NCBI GenBank assembly: GCA_914767715.1
Contig: OU612074.1
Coordinates: 20,570,062-20,634,061, forward strand
DNA: 64,000 bases
Source of the DNA: Membranipora membranacea
Lineage: Eukaryota; Bryozoa; Gymnolaemata; Cheilostomatida; Membraniporidae
Reading direction: 5' to 3'
Position 1 is the first letter of the stretch; every line of letters starts with the position of its first letter. Of the stretch, positions 36,701-48,827 are shown in pieces. Both the position numbers and the translations under genes were made by a program. Below the pieces are notes generated by a model. It was not told where the DNA came from and did no database searches. It saw nothing but the letters and a program-made list of their open reading frames with translations.

Positions 36701-39700
36701 GCTTGATGTCATCTATATCATCTCAGTGAAAAGTCTGGGAACTAAGTTGTCTAAATGAAAGGCCAAAAGGGCGAGGATTTTAATTGAAGTGATTGGGACT
36801 GCATTTTGACTCAAAAAGCATTCTTATTGAATGACCCCCTTGTTCACCTAATTTACTCAATCTTTCTGAGGGCTGCAAGGCTTAGTGCTGTTCCATTTAG
36901 ACTGCAGGGAGAACATGAGTCAATCCTAATGACAAGTCCTCCCTTGAGAGAGAGTGATTCAAATTAGCTGAAGATGTTTATAATTACAAGTTAATCACAT
37001 GCTTGTTATCACAAATAATAGAAGCTGTAGATAAAGTTATCAGTCACTAAATCAGTAGTTTTTTTCTTGATTCCACTTGGGATCATCCTCCTCGTGTTTG
37101 AGTGACTCAAACACAGAGTTTTGGTTAAAATGATGTGGAAGCAAAACTGTTGCCCAATTTTGACTATGTGTCACCCATCTACAACAGGCCCTAACACTTT
37201 AGTGGCTTCGACCAATCAACCAGTGGAGTTAGTAGGCTGTTGTGATGACTTGTAAATGTTGTAATATAGTGATGCTTGTTGTCAAAACTACAGAAGACAT
37301 CCTATCGTGCTGATGACTTGTCAAAATATCTCAGCACTCATCGTGTCAAGCTGTAACATATGCAAAGCGCAGGCCTAGATTTCACTTGACCCAGCTGTTT
37401 ATCAGTTACATGAATGTAGGGCTGCGCAGTACCAGTTAAATTGACCTCAGTAGTATTACCTTACTACAGTACGCTGTTGTGGTACGCGCCAGTGTCCAGC
37501 TCTATATCTCTTATCTCTGTATGCTGGTATCGAGTCGGGCCTAAGTCATAACCAACACTGATAAACGTTCACATCTACATTCTTCATGTCATATCAGGTG
37601 TTAGACGTTAGCCATATCTAGTGACATTGTCCAAACTTTGCAAACTTTGTACGAGCTGTGGGTCGTTGCATGCTTCCGTGCCATGACGCGGAATCGGGTG
37701 AGATTAGCAGCACTATGATATGAATGCAAACTTCACCCTATTCTGACTCAGATCACTGGGATTAGCTTGCCATTCACAAGCAGTAGTATGGTGGGTCCAG
37801 GTGTTTTGATCGAGGCTAGAAAATTTATAATGCGCTTTTGAAGTACTCTAGGGATCTGTGGTTTTCACCCTGGATATTTGCACACAGACCCATTAGAAAT
37901 CTCTTTTATTCTGATTCGGTTCAATCGGCAACTAAGTGAAGGCATCTCAGCCAAGATTGTCTAGAATAGTATGAGATACGCCTAATTCAGATCAAGGAGT
38001 TAGAGACAACTACCTCTCTAACTCAAAGTGTCTCTGACTCCTTCTTCAGATCTACTAACAGCCCCTCAAAGAGAAAGAAAAGAGCTTCTCAGTCTCTCCT
38101 CTCTAACTCTCCTTCTCCCATTCACTGAGCTCTGCTATGACGTATTCACAGTAGGCCTACAGTGCTAGTTGACTCCAGTATTTTGATATGCATAATTCAT
38201 TCATGTGACCTGAACTCTGAAAGCTACTGGAAATCCTAGAATCCTTTTTGTGCTGAATGTAAACATCCTCATGATGGTTCAATGATTTCACACAAAAACT
38301 CTGTTTGCTTTTGAATAATAAATTCAGTTCATATCCCAAGTCAAAGTTATTAGAGGTAGTAAAATCATTTGTTTGCATGCAGTAGCCTAAATTCTTGTTC
38401 ACAATTCAAGATATTGAACTGCCTATTGATTTGGGTGGAGAACAATGTAAAGGCGTTGTTCACAATTATATTTTATCTGAACAAAGGGAGTCAACTTTCT
38501 CTCTGTTTGGAGGACCTCCATGTCTGGGTCATATGTTATTTTGAAATGGGCAGAGGAAGAGTGCTGCAAGAATACTTCGTGCTTTTGATGGCAGTGTGCC
38601 AGCAGGCATGCATAAACTTAGGGATATTGACTATTTCCTGATACTCTGATCCAACAATGATCGATCATAACCCTAGCATGCCAGTTGTGATATGCTCCTT
38701 GACCGAAACTGTAACCAACCAAAGGCACATGAAAACAGCCTTATTCAAAAATTTTGAGAGAGGGGAAAGTTACATCAAACATAACTCAGATGTGACCTTT
38801 ATCAACATTGGCCTTAGATCATGTCGACTAGTGATTTCTTATCAAGGCTATTATATATCCTTTCGCTACTGTTCTCAGAAGCACTTCAATCAAACCAATT
38901 ATGCCAGTATCTTATCAGTAGTTATATCTCGACAGACAGAGAAGTATCCAAGTCTGGATTCTAGATCTTGTCTTATCTTGTGGAGAGAGAGAAGTTTTAT
39001 TATTCTGTATTTGTTTTGCAAATTATTCAAATCAATCAGTGTATAGAGAGAATGCACTTCATCCTCAGCTAGAGTGTTTGCACTGATTTAAAAAACGCAA
39101 ATCTGGGTTCGAAGAAAATAATGAGAATTGCGGACGTTTAAAAGGACTGACACTTGCTTTGTGTATGCACAGGTTTCAACTAAAAACTATTCACATCATT
39201 ATTTAAAATTATTTTCCAGAGCTTAGGTGCACTTACATAAAGATTGAAGACTGGCAGTCATATTTCATTTTAATGGATTTTTAATGCAATAACTTCCAGA
39301 ATATAAGAAAATAATTTATAACATGCTAGTTCTCAAGGACACCATTCCATCAGCTGTAACAACTCCACTTTAGTGGTAGCGCAAGATTTAAAAGTACTGT
39401 GTTTGCTTGGACTCATAGATAACCTCCTCTGCTGTGTTGTAAAAAAGAAGAATCAGCTTTGTAACAAAACTCAGTCAGCCTGTGTTTATTACTCTAGACA
39501 GTGAATGAAGTGTGCTCTGTGAATCACAACTTGACCGCACTAATGAGCAGCTCGTTAACCTGCGGTTTGGATCAAGTCCCTTTCATCAGACTATAAATAA
39601 AGTATCAGATAATAATGACTAGAGATCACAAGATGCGGAACTAGGTAATCAGTCTGTCTCGATGGGTGCCAGCTTGTGAGGGGACACATTTATAGGGTCG

Positions 39701-42700
39701 AAATCACCGATCATAGTAATTGCTTACTAACTAACATCTTTTATCACAAGTATGAATAGCTTCGAGACAGATTCCATGTCATCCAGGTTGCTCAGTGAGG
39801 TGCAATTTAGCCAAACTGAGTAGCAACAACTGAAATGGGGTTTCTTCCTGTTCCTTTGTTGGGGCGGGGGGGGGGGGTGTGGTTGGGTTTTTACCGAACA
39901 AGAGAGTTTGCCTGACTTCTGAGGTGACGAAAAGTGATGATGATTTTTTATTCCCTTTCTGAAAGAAAATAAAAGGGTAGGGCGGTCAAGTGTTTTAATC
40001 CACAGATAATTACTGGGTAAATCATGTAATTGGGGTCATTGATAGCAGGGTTTCTTTCACAAGGATCAGTCATTCAAGTTAATTACTGCTTGTAGGTTTC
40101 ACTATGATACCCACCAGTAGGTGCAAGTTATAATATTGATGCTTTAGTTCTCTTGTCCTCCTTTTACTTGCCAGATGTAGCGTCCAACAGGGCGGGACTA
40201 TAAGTATCCCATATTGTATTTGTGCTGGGTTACCTCAGAGAACAAGGTCATTGATGAAAAGAGTTTGACTCAATATCCATGGGGAATTCCAGGCTAGAGT
40301 TGCATTATAGGAACGCCGATTGAATACCCCTTCTTTGAAAAAGACTGCGAAGAGGATCTTGGGTCCCTTTTCACCAGTGTCACTTCTATGGTTGACAGCC
40401 TGTTTTTCTCTCTATTTTCAGTGCGTTTAAAGTGTACAATGAAGGTACAGCTTTCTTCTTTAAGTGTAAGTCTGAGGAGGAATCACATGAGTGGATTAAT
40501 CATCTCTCACTGGCAGCCATAGGATTCGATACTCAACAAGTCGATCTCTCTATAGCTAACTCAGCCAGTACAGGTAATGTGTCCAAGGTGTATAATTGAA
40601 GATATCTTTTATTATCGTCATTATCATCATCATCATTGCAGTCTGTCGATTCGACAATGACTGTCTTCATTTTGGTTGAATCATAAATGTCCAGATCTCT
40701 CTATCTTTCAGCCATGTTTTGCCAGTCGGCCCTGTCCATTTCCACTGGGTTTATGTTCATGTTATTATCTTGGTACATATAATATCGACATGCTCAAAAT
40801 ATCTCACTGAATGACCTCACAGGGATATTTCTATTGACCCTAAACTGTCAGTCCTGCTCAAACCTGATGAGTGCAACTTAATCCCTCGAACATCATTTCT
40901 GGGTTGGGATTGAGGTTGAAATCTTTAGAGTTGCCCTGAGTGTCTACCTGAGGCATAGATATACTGTACTGCCATCGTATGGCAAAACACCACAAATCCA
41001 ATTTTGTCCTTAAAAATTGTTTGGTCATTTTTGTGTAGAGTCCATATGATATGTAATCCTATATATCTTGCTTAAAAAATTACTCATTTTGCAACTTTTC
41101 ACAGTGGCGGGCTGATTTTGTGGTTGCTATCACACCTGATCCTTTGTTGAGCCCTGAGATGACTTGCGGTATTTTGTCTAATAGAGCAGTAATAGTAGAT
41201 CTGGCATTGAAAATTTGACCTAATGCTGCTATCTATAATAACCCTATACCTGTTAGACTTGCTCAACTCTGAATAGATTCCTTTTAATTTTCTTCAAACC
41301 CAAGAGTATAGAGATGGTGCCCCCTTTTGTGAAGGTATCTGATGGCATCATAAAACCCCATTTTCCGGAGGTCCCTGTTACTGATGCGGGATTCGAACCC
41401 TTATTCTCGTGATAACAGGCAAGGTGACATGGCATTACTATGGGACACTCAAAGCCTTGCGGGTGTTTTTAAGGAATAACCCTTTGTCAAAAGCTGTACA
41501 GTGCTCCAGAAATTAGTGAGTGCTCTTGGGGGGATTCTTGAAACTTCCTGAAGAGTTTTTAGGGTTTCTTTGGGTCGCACTGAGTGCCTACCATGTATAG
41601 GTAAAAAGGTGCATCTCACCCAGATTCTCTGGAAAATCAGGTCGATGTCACCACACCGCCTTCCTTGTCCTTATCCCACTGAGTAAGCCTGCAAAATGCA
41701 TTGTGGGACACCCATTAACACTCCTGCACTTTTACCCCCACAGTTTTCGTTATTTCATTCGCTAGATTTGTTGAGGATGTTCACTATGAATCATACAAGC
41801 CAATACTGCCATGGATGTTGGATCGTAAAAGAGCATTTCTTGTAGCTAATGATCCTTCTGTGGTTATCTTATCACTGTAGACTTCTATCTAAAAACCATG
41901 ATTTCACTTCCTCTGGGTGACTGTGATTTGCTGTGTAAACAAATCTTGTGAACTTTGTACAATTAAGAAATCAGTTGGCTATCACTAGTCATCATTAGTT
42001 TGGTCTTGCTACCAGTTTTCTGAGTTGGGAGAGGATAATTCTTTATAGCATATTATAAGTTGTAGTGTGTATGCAGGGTGTTTGGATAGATTGGTGTCTG
42101 TGATAATAATTACCAAGGGCAGCAGTTCAAGTGCCGCTCAGCAGACAAAGTCAAAGTTAAACTTTCACCAATCACCGATGGAGACAATCTTCCTCACCAT
42201 CATTGTCTCATAACAATGAGATCTTATTTTTGCAGGTAGCTCAGGATTCAGCTCTGCAAGTTCTGCAAACACAAGTGGGGACTGGAGTGATGAAGATGAT
42301 GATGACACCTCCTCCATAGACGATCTCAGTGAGTTGGTTCACAGTCTATATTCCTCTGACTGCTGATTCGTTTGTTCAATCTTATACTGTGTTCCCAAGC
42401 GGTTTTGGTGGGGGTGTTAGTTTGTCTGTACTATCACGTTCAATCAACTCCACCGAAACCTCTTGGGCACTCAGGCTACATGGTCCTTGTCCTCCTGTTT
42501 CTGCCATGATCTAACACGACTTGTAATTATCCCCTCATGATGAGAGTTTTATGAATGCCTTCAGAGTGGAGACGTTACCTTCATCAGGGTAATTATCATT
42601 TACCGGCTTTAGTCACTTTTACGTCTAACTCGGGATTTCCTGGCTGGTTATATGTAGTCACAGAGTAAGAATACATACATAAATATATATATATATATGA

Positions 42701-45700
42701 TACCTGTATATATCCTTACTCTGTGATGTAGTCTTATTGCTCAGTTTCACAGACGATGTCTTATAACATTGTGCTCTCAAACTCACTCTGTCTGATGCTC
42801 ATTCAATGATATCCCATTTCCGAACCGTTGTTTGGAATTATGACGCTGGTTTTGAGGTTGAGGTAAAACACATGTGATTCTGTAAAAGCCGCATATTTAT
42901 TACTAAAAAATATTACATACAGATGAAATAATTCCGAGTTATCATGAGAAATGGGATATCTATGAAAGGAGCATATAAACTCGATACATGTGGGTTGTGT
43001 AGCAAGGAAAGAAAGCTGAGGTGGTTGGATTGTGAGGGACACTCTTTCACTTTTCAACTTTCGGTCTGTGCACGTTTAGTATAAGACTTAGTGCTTCTGC
43101 TGGGCAATGTTAGAAATCTAGGACTTGAGAACACGTCGATCCTCATAACTATTGAGTTCCAGGGGAGAACGGGTGTCTGATAATTTATCAGCGACTTGAA
43201 TTTTGGAACAGTGCATTGTGGGATAGTCATTGAATGTCCTGTTTAGAATTTACAAAATCTCATTTTTACAATCATTTGTAGGATTAGTTTTGAGTAAGTA
43301 ATGTTCCCACAATTTTTGAACTCATACTCTGCAGTTATCACGGGAAGATAATGAACAATTACTGTAATATCATGGGCTCATTCAGGGCTATCGTGATGAT
43401 TTTGACTGGTGTATGGATATTACATGCATTAGATTTGATAATTTTGAATTGTTTGTGAAATTTAAAACTTCTTCATTCCTACTTATCGAATCACTCCAGT
43501 GAGTGACACATATCCATACTACATGATATAAAATCCGGATACTGGCCATATCAACAGATTAACTGAGTCCATTTCCACAGTGGGGCCATATGTTGGAGAA
43601 GGAACAAAGTTTTTTAAAGATACTTTCCCTCACTTGTCACTTATGTCCATACTTTGTACCAATCCTTCTCTTCTGCCATCTACTGGACTAGAACCTTTGT
43701 CTACTGCATGATGTATCACTTGATTTCTTGTTTCCTATGTTAAACTTTTAATCGAACAGTGGATTAGAAAATCTATTAGCAAACATACTTGGTTGGCTTT
43801 TCTTGAATCTTCTGGGTTGATAAATACTTAGTAGCTAAGAGAAGCCACCTGTAAACTTGGTGTAAACTTGGTATTACCTGATCTGTCTTGACTCGGCGCA
43901 AAACAAGCCTCTGGTCACCAGTATCAATATTTACTGTCACAGTGTGGTCAAATAGTTTCCATGCTTTTGTATATATTTTATACATGATCTATATTTTCTT
44001 TTTGTTCAGACACAATCACGTTACGTAAGAAAACCTCCCAAAATTCCATCGCTCCACCAAGTCGTATAAAGTCAGTGATGGACAGTAACGACGCTATGCG
44101 CTCCCTAGTCACATCGATTCACGCCGGCGATCTGAATATGATGGGCGAGAACTCGGAGAGAAGAAGGCAGTCCAACCTGAGGAAGTCTATGGGAGCTGCC
44201 GGCTTCAGTCGACAAGGATCAGGAAAAAATAACAAAAATAAGTTTATAAAAAGAGCTAAGGAACGACAAAAACAGGTGAGAGCTGGAAATGAGAACGGTC
44301 TACGATCAGAAATAAGAACCGTTGGTCTATGATCAGAAATGAGAACGGTCTACGATCAGAATCAGAAATGAGAACAGTCTACGATCAGATTTTTTAATAT
44401 TTGAAGCTCTTAAAAAATGGGTGAGGAGACTGACCTATCCATCCACCAGCAACCTAAGATGGTATTGGTGAGATCTAAGCTTCCTGGTCCGGTTTATTGG
44501 GTCAAACTTTCGATAATATTCCCGTAAGATCCCAAAACCTGGCCAAATAGCTTTTGAGAAAAACTATGTACACTGTCTCATAAGAGAGAATGGTTTGACA
44601 TTGTTCAGTTATATCTTTGTAAATCTTAATTGGATTTTGTTGTGTCGTTTTGATTTTGAGATTGCATATCCTACACAATATTATCTCAATTAATAATTAT
44701 AAGCATGTGGATTAGGTCCCTTTGGTCAAACATTGCCAATACCATAAACCACATTGGAATGTTCAACAACCCCATGAGGCCACTTGAAGAAATTGAAGCC
44801 TTGATCTATAAAATACTGATAGAGAGAGGGCATTTATTTCATATCAAAGGCGTTCAAAATAATATGCAAAAAAAATTAATTTAAATTTCAGAGATTCTGC
44901 ACAAAGCTTGAGGTAACGACTGGAATGAAAATAACATAATAGTTTTCAAGGCTTTACTGACTTCACATACTGGCCATAGTTAAATTTTAACCAATTCTAA
45001 TCATGCTATGAACGATTCATAGCATTGCAATTACTGCATAACTCTATGACTCATTGTGAGTGAGCATTAGTTGCTTGGCTGCATAAATTTTAAACTTCAA
45101 TCCTGCACCTGAATATAATACTTTCGCACACTGCTTACTCATAAAGTTAGTGATGGATTATTGTTGTGGGTAAATCAATAAGGCTACTGTTCAGGGAGGA
45201 AATTCTTTAATGATGATTAAATAAATCGACAAAAAAAATGAGTCAGCTAATATTATACTATGCATTAGGTTTACTGTTTGCATGATAGAAACTTGTGAGC
45301 TGCAGGCTAACGACGTAGTACAGGGTAGTGCAAAAGCTAGCATGACTTCCATCTAATATTTCATATGACTCATGCGCTCAGAATTTCCTTGGTGTCAAAT
45401 TGATTTTCGGCTAGGCCTGCGAGTGATTGCGTACTTCATACAATGCTACCTGAATATTGTCACGTTTGGCCTCAAATATATCCTACAAACTCAGTGAGCA
45501 AGGAATCCCTTGTGTTGCTGATGGCGTCAGTGCAAGGGGACCATGTCACTGGGGGTCAACTGCCAATCATACCCAAAGCGAATTAAAATGGTGACATCAG
45601 TCATGAGCATTATAGTGAGTGTTACTCGTAATAATTGGATAATTGGGGGTTGCAGAAATTTCCTCATAGTAGGGCCCTAGATAATTGGTATGTTATGACA

Positions 45701-46568
45701 AGTCTAACTCATAACATGGGTGTGTTATTTCTGGTAGAGTAGCTTGAGCTATCATGCGTGTCTGTTTCTGCTGACTAACGAAATCAACCAATAACAAACT
45801 TTCGGTTGCTTGCAAATTCTGCATTGAAATAAGGAGTGGTCTTCTCTTTGAACAGAGATATTTTAGGGACACAACTCCCAATTTGCAGCATTATTCACCA
45901 GCTAGTCTTAGTGCTGAGCTGTTCAGCACAATGTAGAGTTCTCTACATAGCTATAGCTACAGCTCACTCGGCCTTATGTTTACTTCAAGCCTCTGAGAGT
46001 TTTTTCAGCCTGTGCCATAAGACAGAACAACAAGGATTTAAAGGCATGATAAACTCAATATTTTAATTTTTTGCAGGCATTGGAGCATGAGCTGACTGAT
46101 ATAGAGACTCTGCTAAATGATGTGTCCAGATTAAACCTTTATAACTTCCTATCTCGATACCCTGACTATCAGGACACTATATCAGAATGTAGCAGTCTAT
46201 TCGAATCCTCGGCTGCAGAAAGTGACAGTGAGGATTATCAGGAGATGCCTGCTGATTTCTTTACATCAATTACATCAACAACCACAATAGTACCCTGTGA
46301 TCTTGACAATGAAAACAATGAGTTGTTAGGGGCGGGCGACGATTTCAGTAGGACTGCCCGCAACACATTGGTTGTATCTACTTGTGAATCTGAGGATATG
46401 AACAGTGGCGGCAACAATAGAGACACCCTGACTTTATTTTGTGACCATACGATATCCAATCAGGTGGCTGGCATGCTGTTGGAACCTCCTGATGATCGCC
46501 ATTCGAGATCTGCAAGTCCTGTGTTTGATAATGGAGAAAAATATGACCAATCTGTTACAGCTTTGTGA
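33739..46568 (+). CDS. CNK/IPCEF1-like PH-domain adaptor, copy A, complete coding region
   Basis: Seven coding exons join in frame: 33739-33922, 35443-35588, 36107-36183, 40422-40573, 42236-42328, 44010-44275 and 46077-46568 (TGA), with phases 1, 0, 2, 1, 1, 0, giving 469 residues. The first ATG gives MMRKRSAGKSYKM; starting at the later ATG (33775) gives 457 and is the only start shared with copy B. Residues ~62-165 are a pleckstrin-homology domain (RRVSCADLGRG, HQGWIYTRK, WCVLKDANLFIY, IYLPSFKV, AFKVYNEG, EWINHLSLAA), the form found in CNK scaffold proteins and IPCEF1. An acidic Ser/Asp linker (GDWSDEDDDDTSSIDDL) follows. Then comes a basic segment (NKNKFIKRAKERQKQ) leading into EHELTDIETLLNDVSRLNL, which resembles the IPCEF1 C-terminal coiled region. 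The N-terminal SAM, CRIC and PDZ domains of full CNK are not encoded here. Known relatives link Ras/MAPK or cytohesin-Arf signalling to membranes, so a membrane-proximal adaptor role is inferred. Confidence 0.85.
39866..39877. repeat. Poly-G run in copy A
   Basis: Twelve consecutive G residues in intron 3; the same run stands at 60978-60989 in copy B. Such runs are prone to assembly and polymerase length errors. Confidence 0.8.
41255..41450 (-). repeat. Probable tRNA-derived SINE (copy A)
   Basis: The - strand carries a perfect polymerase III B box, GGGTTCGAATCC (41389-41400 on the + strand), preceded by a weak A-box region and followed by a body without coding potential. The same element sits at 62390-62575 in copy B, so it predates the duplication. 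Confidence 0.5.
41744..41880 (+). CDS. Candidate alternative terminal exon of the CNK/IPCEF1-like gene (copy A)
   Basis: A CCCACAG acceptor at 41737-41743 opens a frame that fits the phase-1 end of exon 4 (40573) exactly. It encodes 46 codons (FARFVEDVHYESYKPILPW, AFLVANDP, VVILSL) and then TAG. Splicing here would truncate the protein just after the PH domain. In copy B extra bases after the same acceptor shift the frame, although the downstream reading frame itself stays open. No family was recognised; it may be transposon debris. Confidence 0.25.
42658..42726. repeat. AT-rich foldback element in copy A
   Basis: TCACAGAGTAAG at 42658-42669 is the exact reverse complement of 42715-42726, enclosing an (AT)n core. 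An identical structure is at 63838-63906 in copy B. Confidence 0.65.
44285..44392. repeat. Minisatellite just inside CNK/IPCEF1 intron 6
   Basis: About four units of GAAATGAGAACGGTCTACGA (plus TCA) or close variants begin 10 bases after the exon 6 donor. The first units repeat the 3' flank of that donor. Confidence 0.7.
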
Positions 46569-48055
46569 AATATTGTCTAAAGTATTTAATTTTTTTTAAT
46601 TTATGGTCAATTTATTGCTCAGCTATTCCTTATATTATATACTCATCCATCTATGACATATACAACGGAATCACTGCCCATATAACTGCAGTTTGTTTAC
46701 GCTGATATCAATTATTTCTCACATCTATACAAATTTTCCATTTCATGGTGATACGCCATAATCATAGAAATTGCTCACAAGATTATCAGCCAAGTCGCAT
46801 TGATCTTTTTTATCACATCATATCCTTGTAGCCTGTGTCTCCATATCAGAGTCTGCACTGCTGACACTCATGCAATCACTTTATAATGAAGGCCACAATT
46901 AATAGTCGTATCTGTAAATCGTTTGTCATGCAATTTCTATTTTTCTCTTTTCTATTTTCATAACAAGTTAGAGTTTCCTTACATTTACTATTTTCCTATC
47001 GGTCATAAGTGATGACCAGCTGTTTGCACAATCATCCTGTCAAAAATATAACAACTCCATCCTACACTTACCTGCATACTGTACTCTGCCTCAGACTATG
47101 AAGAGTATTATACTGACTACTGGTACTTTCAGTTTTGAAAGTTGCTAAACCACTACTCAGCCTAAAGGTTATCCAAATCTAAAGTTTCAACAGATAACAG
47201 GCCTTCTCACTGTCTAGGCCCGGATGTAAATCTTACTCACTCCTTCAATTCCGTGAAATATAATACTGATTCAATCAAGTTAAAGATATCCGGACTGTTA
47301 TTGCCTGTCCTTCAGCAGTTCACATGCGTTTATTTTCAGACCAGTGCAAGCTTTTTGTCTTACTGGCACTATTTGTTAAAGTGGTCCTGGCCTGTCTATC
47401 AGGAAATCCAGAGATAAGACATTCCGTAATCTCGTCTTCTCTTATAGAGGAAGAAAAGGGTCCATAAATTGTGAGACTACAACGCATCAGGAAGAAGAAT
47501 AAGACATACATTCATCCTAAATGCCCTTAATATACTTATGCTGTGCTGTGCTGTGGTCTTCAGTGAGACTTGCTTTATCACTTGGCTATTGGGTCATTGA
47601 ATGTGTAGTTAAATTAACATCTTTCAAAAAGGCTTATCCGTGATTGAATGGCGAAAATAAAAACAAGTTGTTGATGGGAGAAAAATCAGTAACATATCAG
47701 GGCAATAGGACGTTCCTAACAACGACAAGCTAATAGAATCTTAATTTTCATTGATTCAATCAACCTCTACATCATATAAAATGAGCTTTTATCAACCATA
47801 TACATGAAAATATTCTCCTCAATATCTACTAGGATAATGACAATAACGTTCACAAAATGGATGTAATTACTATTTTGTAAGAAGTTGTCCTACCAAAACT
47901 TAGCTGCCAATAAAACACCAGCCAATGAAAAATCATATATTAGATTCATAGCACAAGGTGTCGAATAAAATCATTTGTACAAGTTCGTGTGTTTCCGGTT
48001 GAAGAAAAGTAAAATATTGTTGAATTTGGACCTAAAGGTTGTCTGTCGATAAATC
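46569..48055. other. CNK/IPCEF1 3' UTR and the interval before LYAR
   Basis: No additional exon was recognised. The frame at 47320-47511 (-) lacks support. The right end should hold the LYAR promoter; no TATA box is evident near 48000. Confidence 0.45.
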
Positions 48056-48182
48056 ATGGTGTTTTTCACATGTGGTGGGTGTAATAAAACACTCAAGAAG
48101 AACAAATTAGATCAACACTTTGAGAGTCGCTGTAAAAACACTGAGTTTGTATCTTGTGTAGATTGCAGTAAAGATTTCTATG
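48056..48182 (+). CDS. LYAR: LYAR zinc-finger protein, first coding exon only
   Basis: The ATG at 48056 opens MVFFTCGGCNKTLKKNK, then LDQHFESRC, then FVSCVDCSKDFYG, ending in phase 1 at a GTAAGC donor (48183). The C-x2-C / H-x3-C spacing and the second CVDC pair match the N-terminal C2HC LYAR-type zinc fingers of this nucleolar protein (involved in ribosome biogenesis and growth in other animals). Only 42 codons are present. Eighty-two bases into the intron the sequence switches to the start of duplication copy B (48265), so the remaining exons are not in this window. Either the gene resumes beyond 64000 or this is an orphan exon made by the duplication. Confidence 0.85.
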
Positions 48183-48400
48183 GTAAGCATATCATGATGA
48201 TGATGTGGACTGATAGATTGTAACTGAGCTGTTACAGTTGTGATGTGTAATTCTTCTAAAACTCTGAGATAAGAGGTGTTTAGAGCTGTTTATCTTGTTG
48301 AGTAGCTCAAAAATAATCTTATCACATGCTCTACATTTAAACACAGCCAACAGGGAAGTTGATTATGAAACACAGAAGCTGCGGCAGTGTTTGGTCACAG

Positions 48401-48432
48401 CAGTGAGGGTGGGGTATATCCCACCCTCACTG
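48401..48432. repeat. Perfect hairpin in copy B
   Basis: CAGTGAGGGTGGG and CCCACCCTCACTG, separated by six bases, form a perfect 13-bp stem flanked by GGTCACAGC repeats. Confidence 0.65.
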
Positions 48433-48827
48433 GTCACAGCTTTTTATTATTGATATCATAACTTGTTCAAGTTGGTCAGGAAAGCTTTGATCTTTCTGTT
48501 CTATGCCAGTGAACTCTGATCTATATTTACAATCTCAATATTGTTTATGATCTGCTTTTTTTTGTGATGGACAAAGAAATTATATATTGAAAGCAGTGTA
48601 AGTAACTCGAATCTAACTTGCAAAACAAAGAAACACTTGAATCCGAGTATTTTTCACTTTTTACTAGTGCACTTGTCATATCTCATGTCATCTCATCTGT
48701 AACTAAATCACTCAAGTTAAGATTTCGTAGTATAATAGTAGACCTACAGAGTCATTGCCAACAGTAAACTTGCTATATTGTGTCCGCTGCATACTTGAAG
48801 AATGAAATCCTCATTTAATACAGTAAG

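Larger units (their letters stand above)
33125..42820. repeat. Large direct duplication, copy A (the part with a match in this window)
   Basis: From the base t of TGAGATAAGAGGTG at 33125, the sequence matches copy B from 48265 nearly base for base, with scattered substitutions and small indels, through exons and introns alike. The window ends at 64000, which aligns with 42820 here, so copy A probably extends further right. The main differences are the 6.1-kb transposon insertion in copy B, about 100 bp extra here at 33680-33771, and two short gaps here near 41740. Confidence 0.95.

Noticed and set aside
38369-39046. Two frames (90 and 129 codons) in CNK copy A intron 3, partly kept in copy B
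   Set aside because: In copy B (59580-60171) the same region has indels that break the frames (for example loss of bases near 59945), so they are not under coding constraint.
41389-41400. Perfect B box suggesting a tRNA gene on the - strand
   Set aside because: No matching A box at proper spacing and no cloverleaf; read as a SINE.
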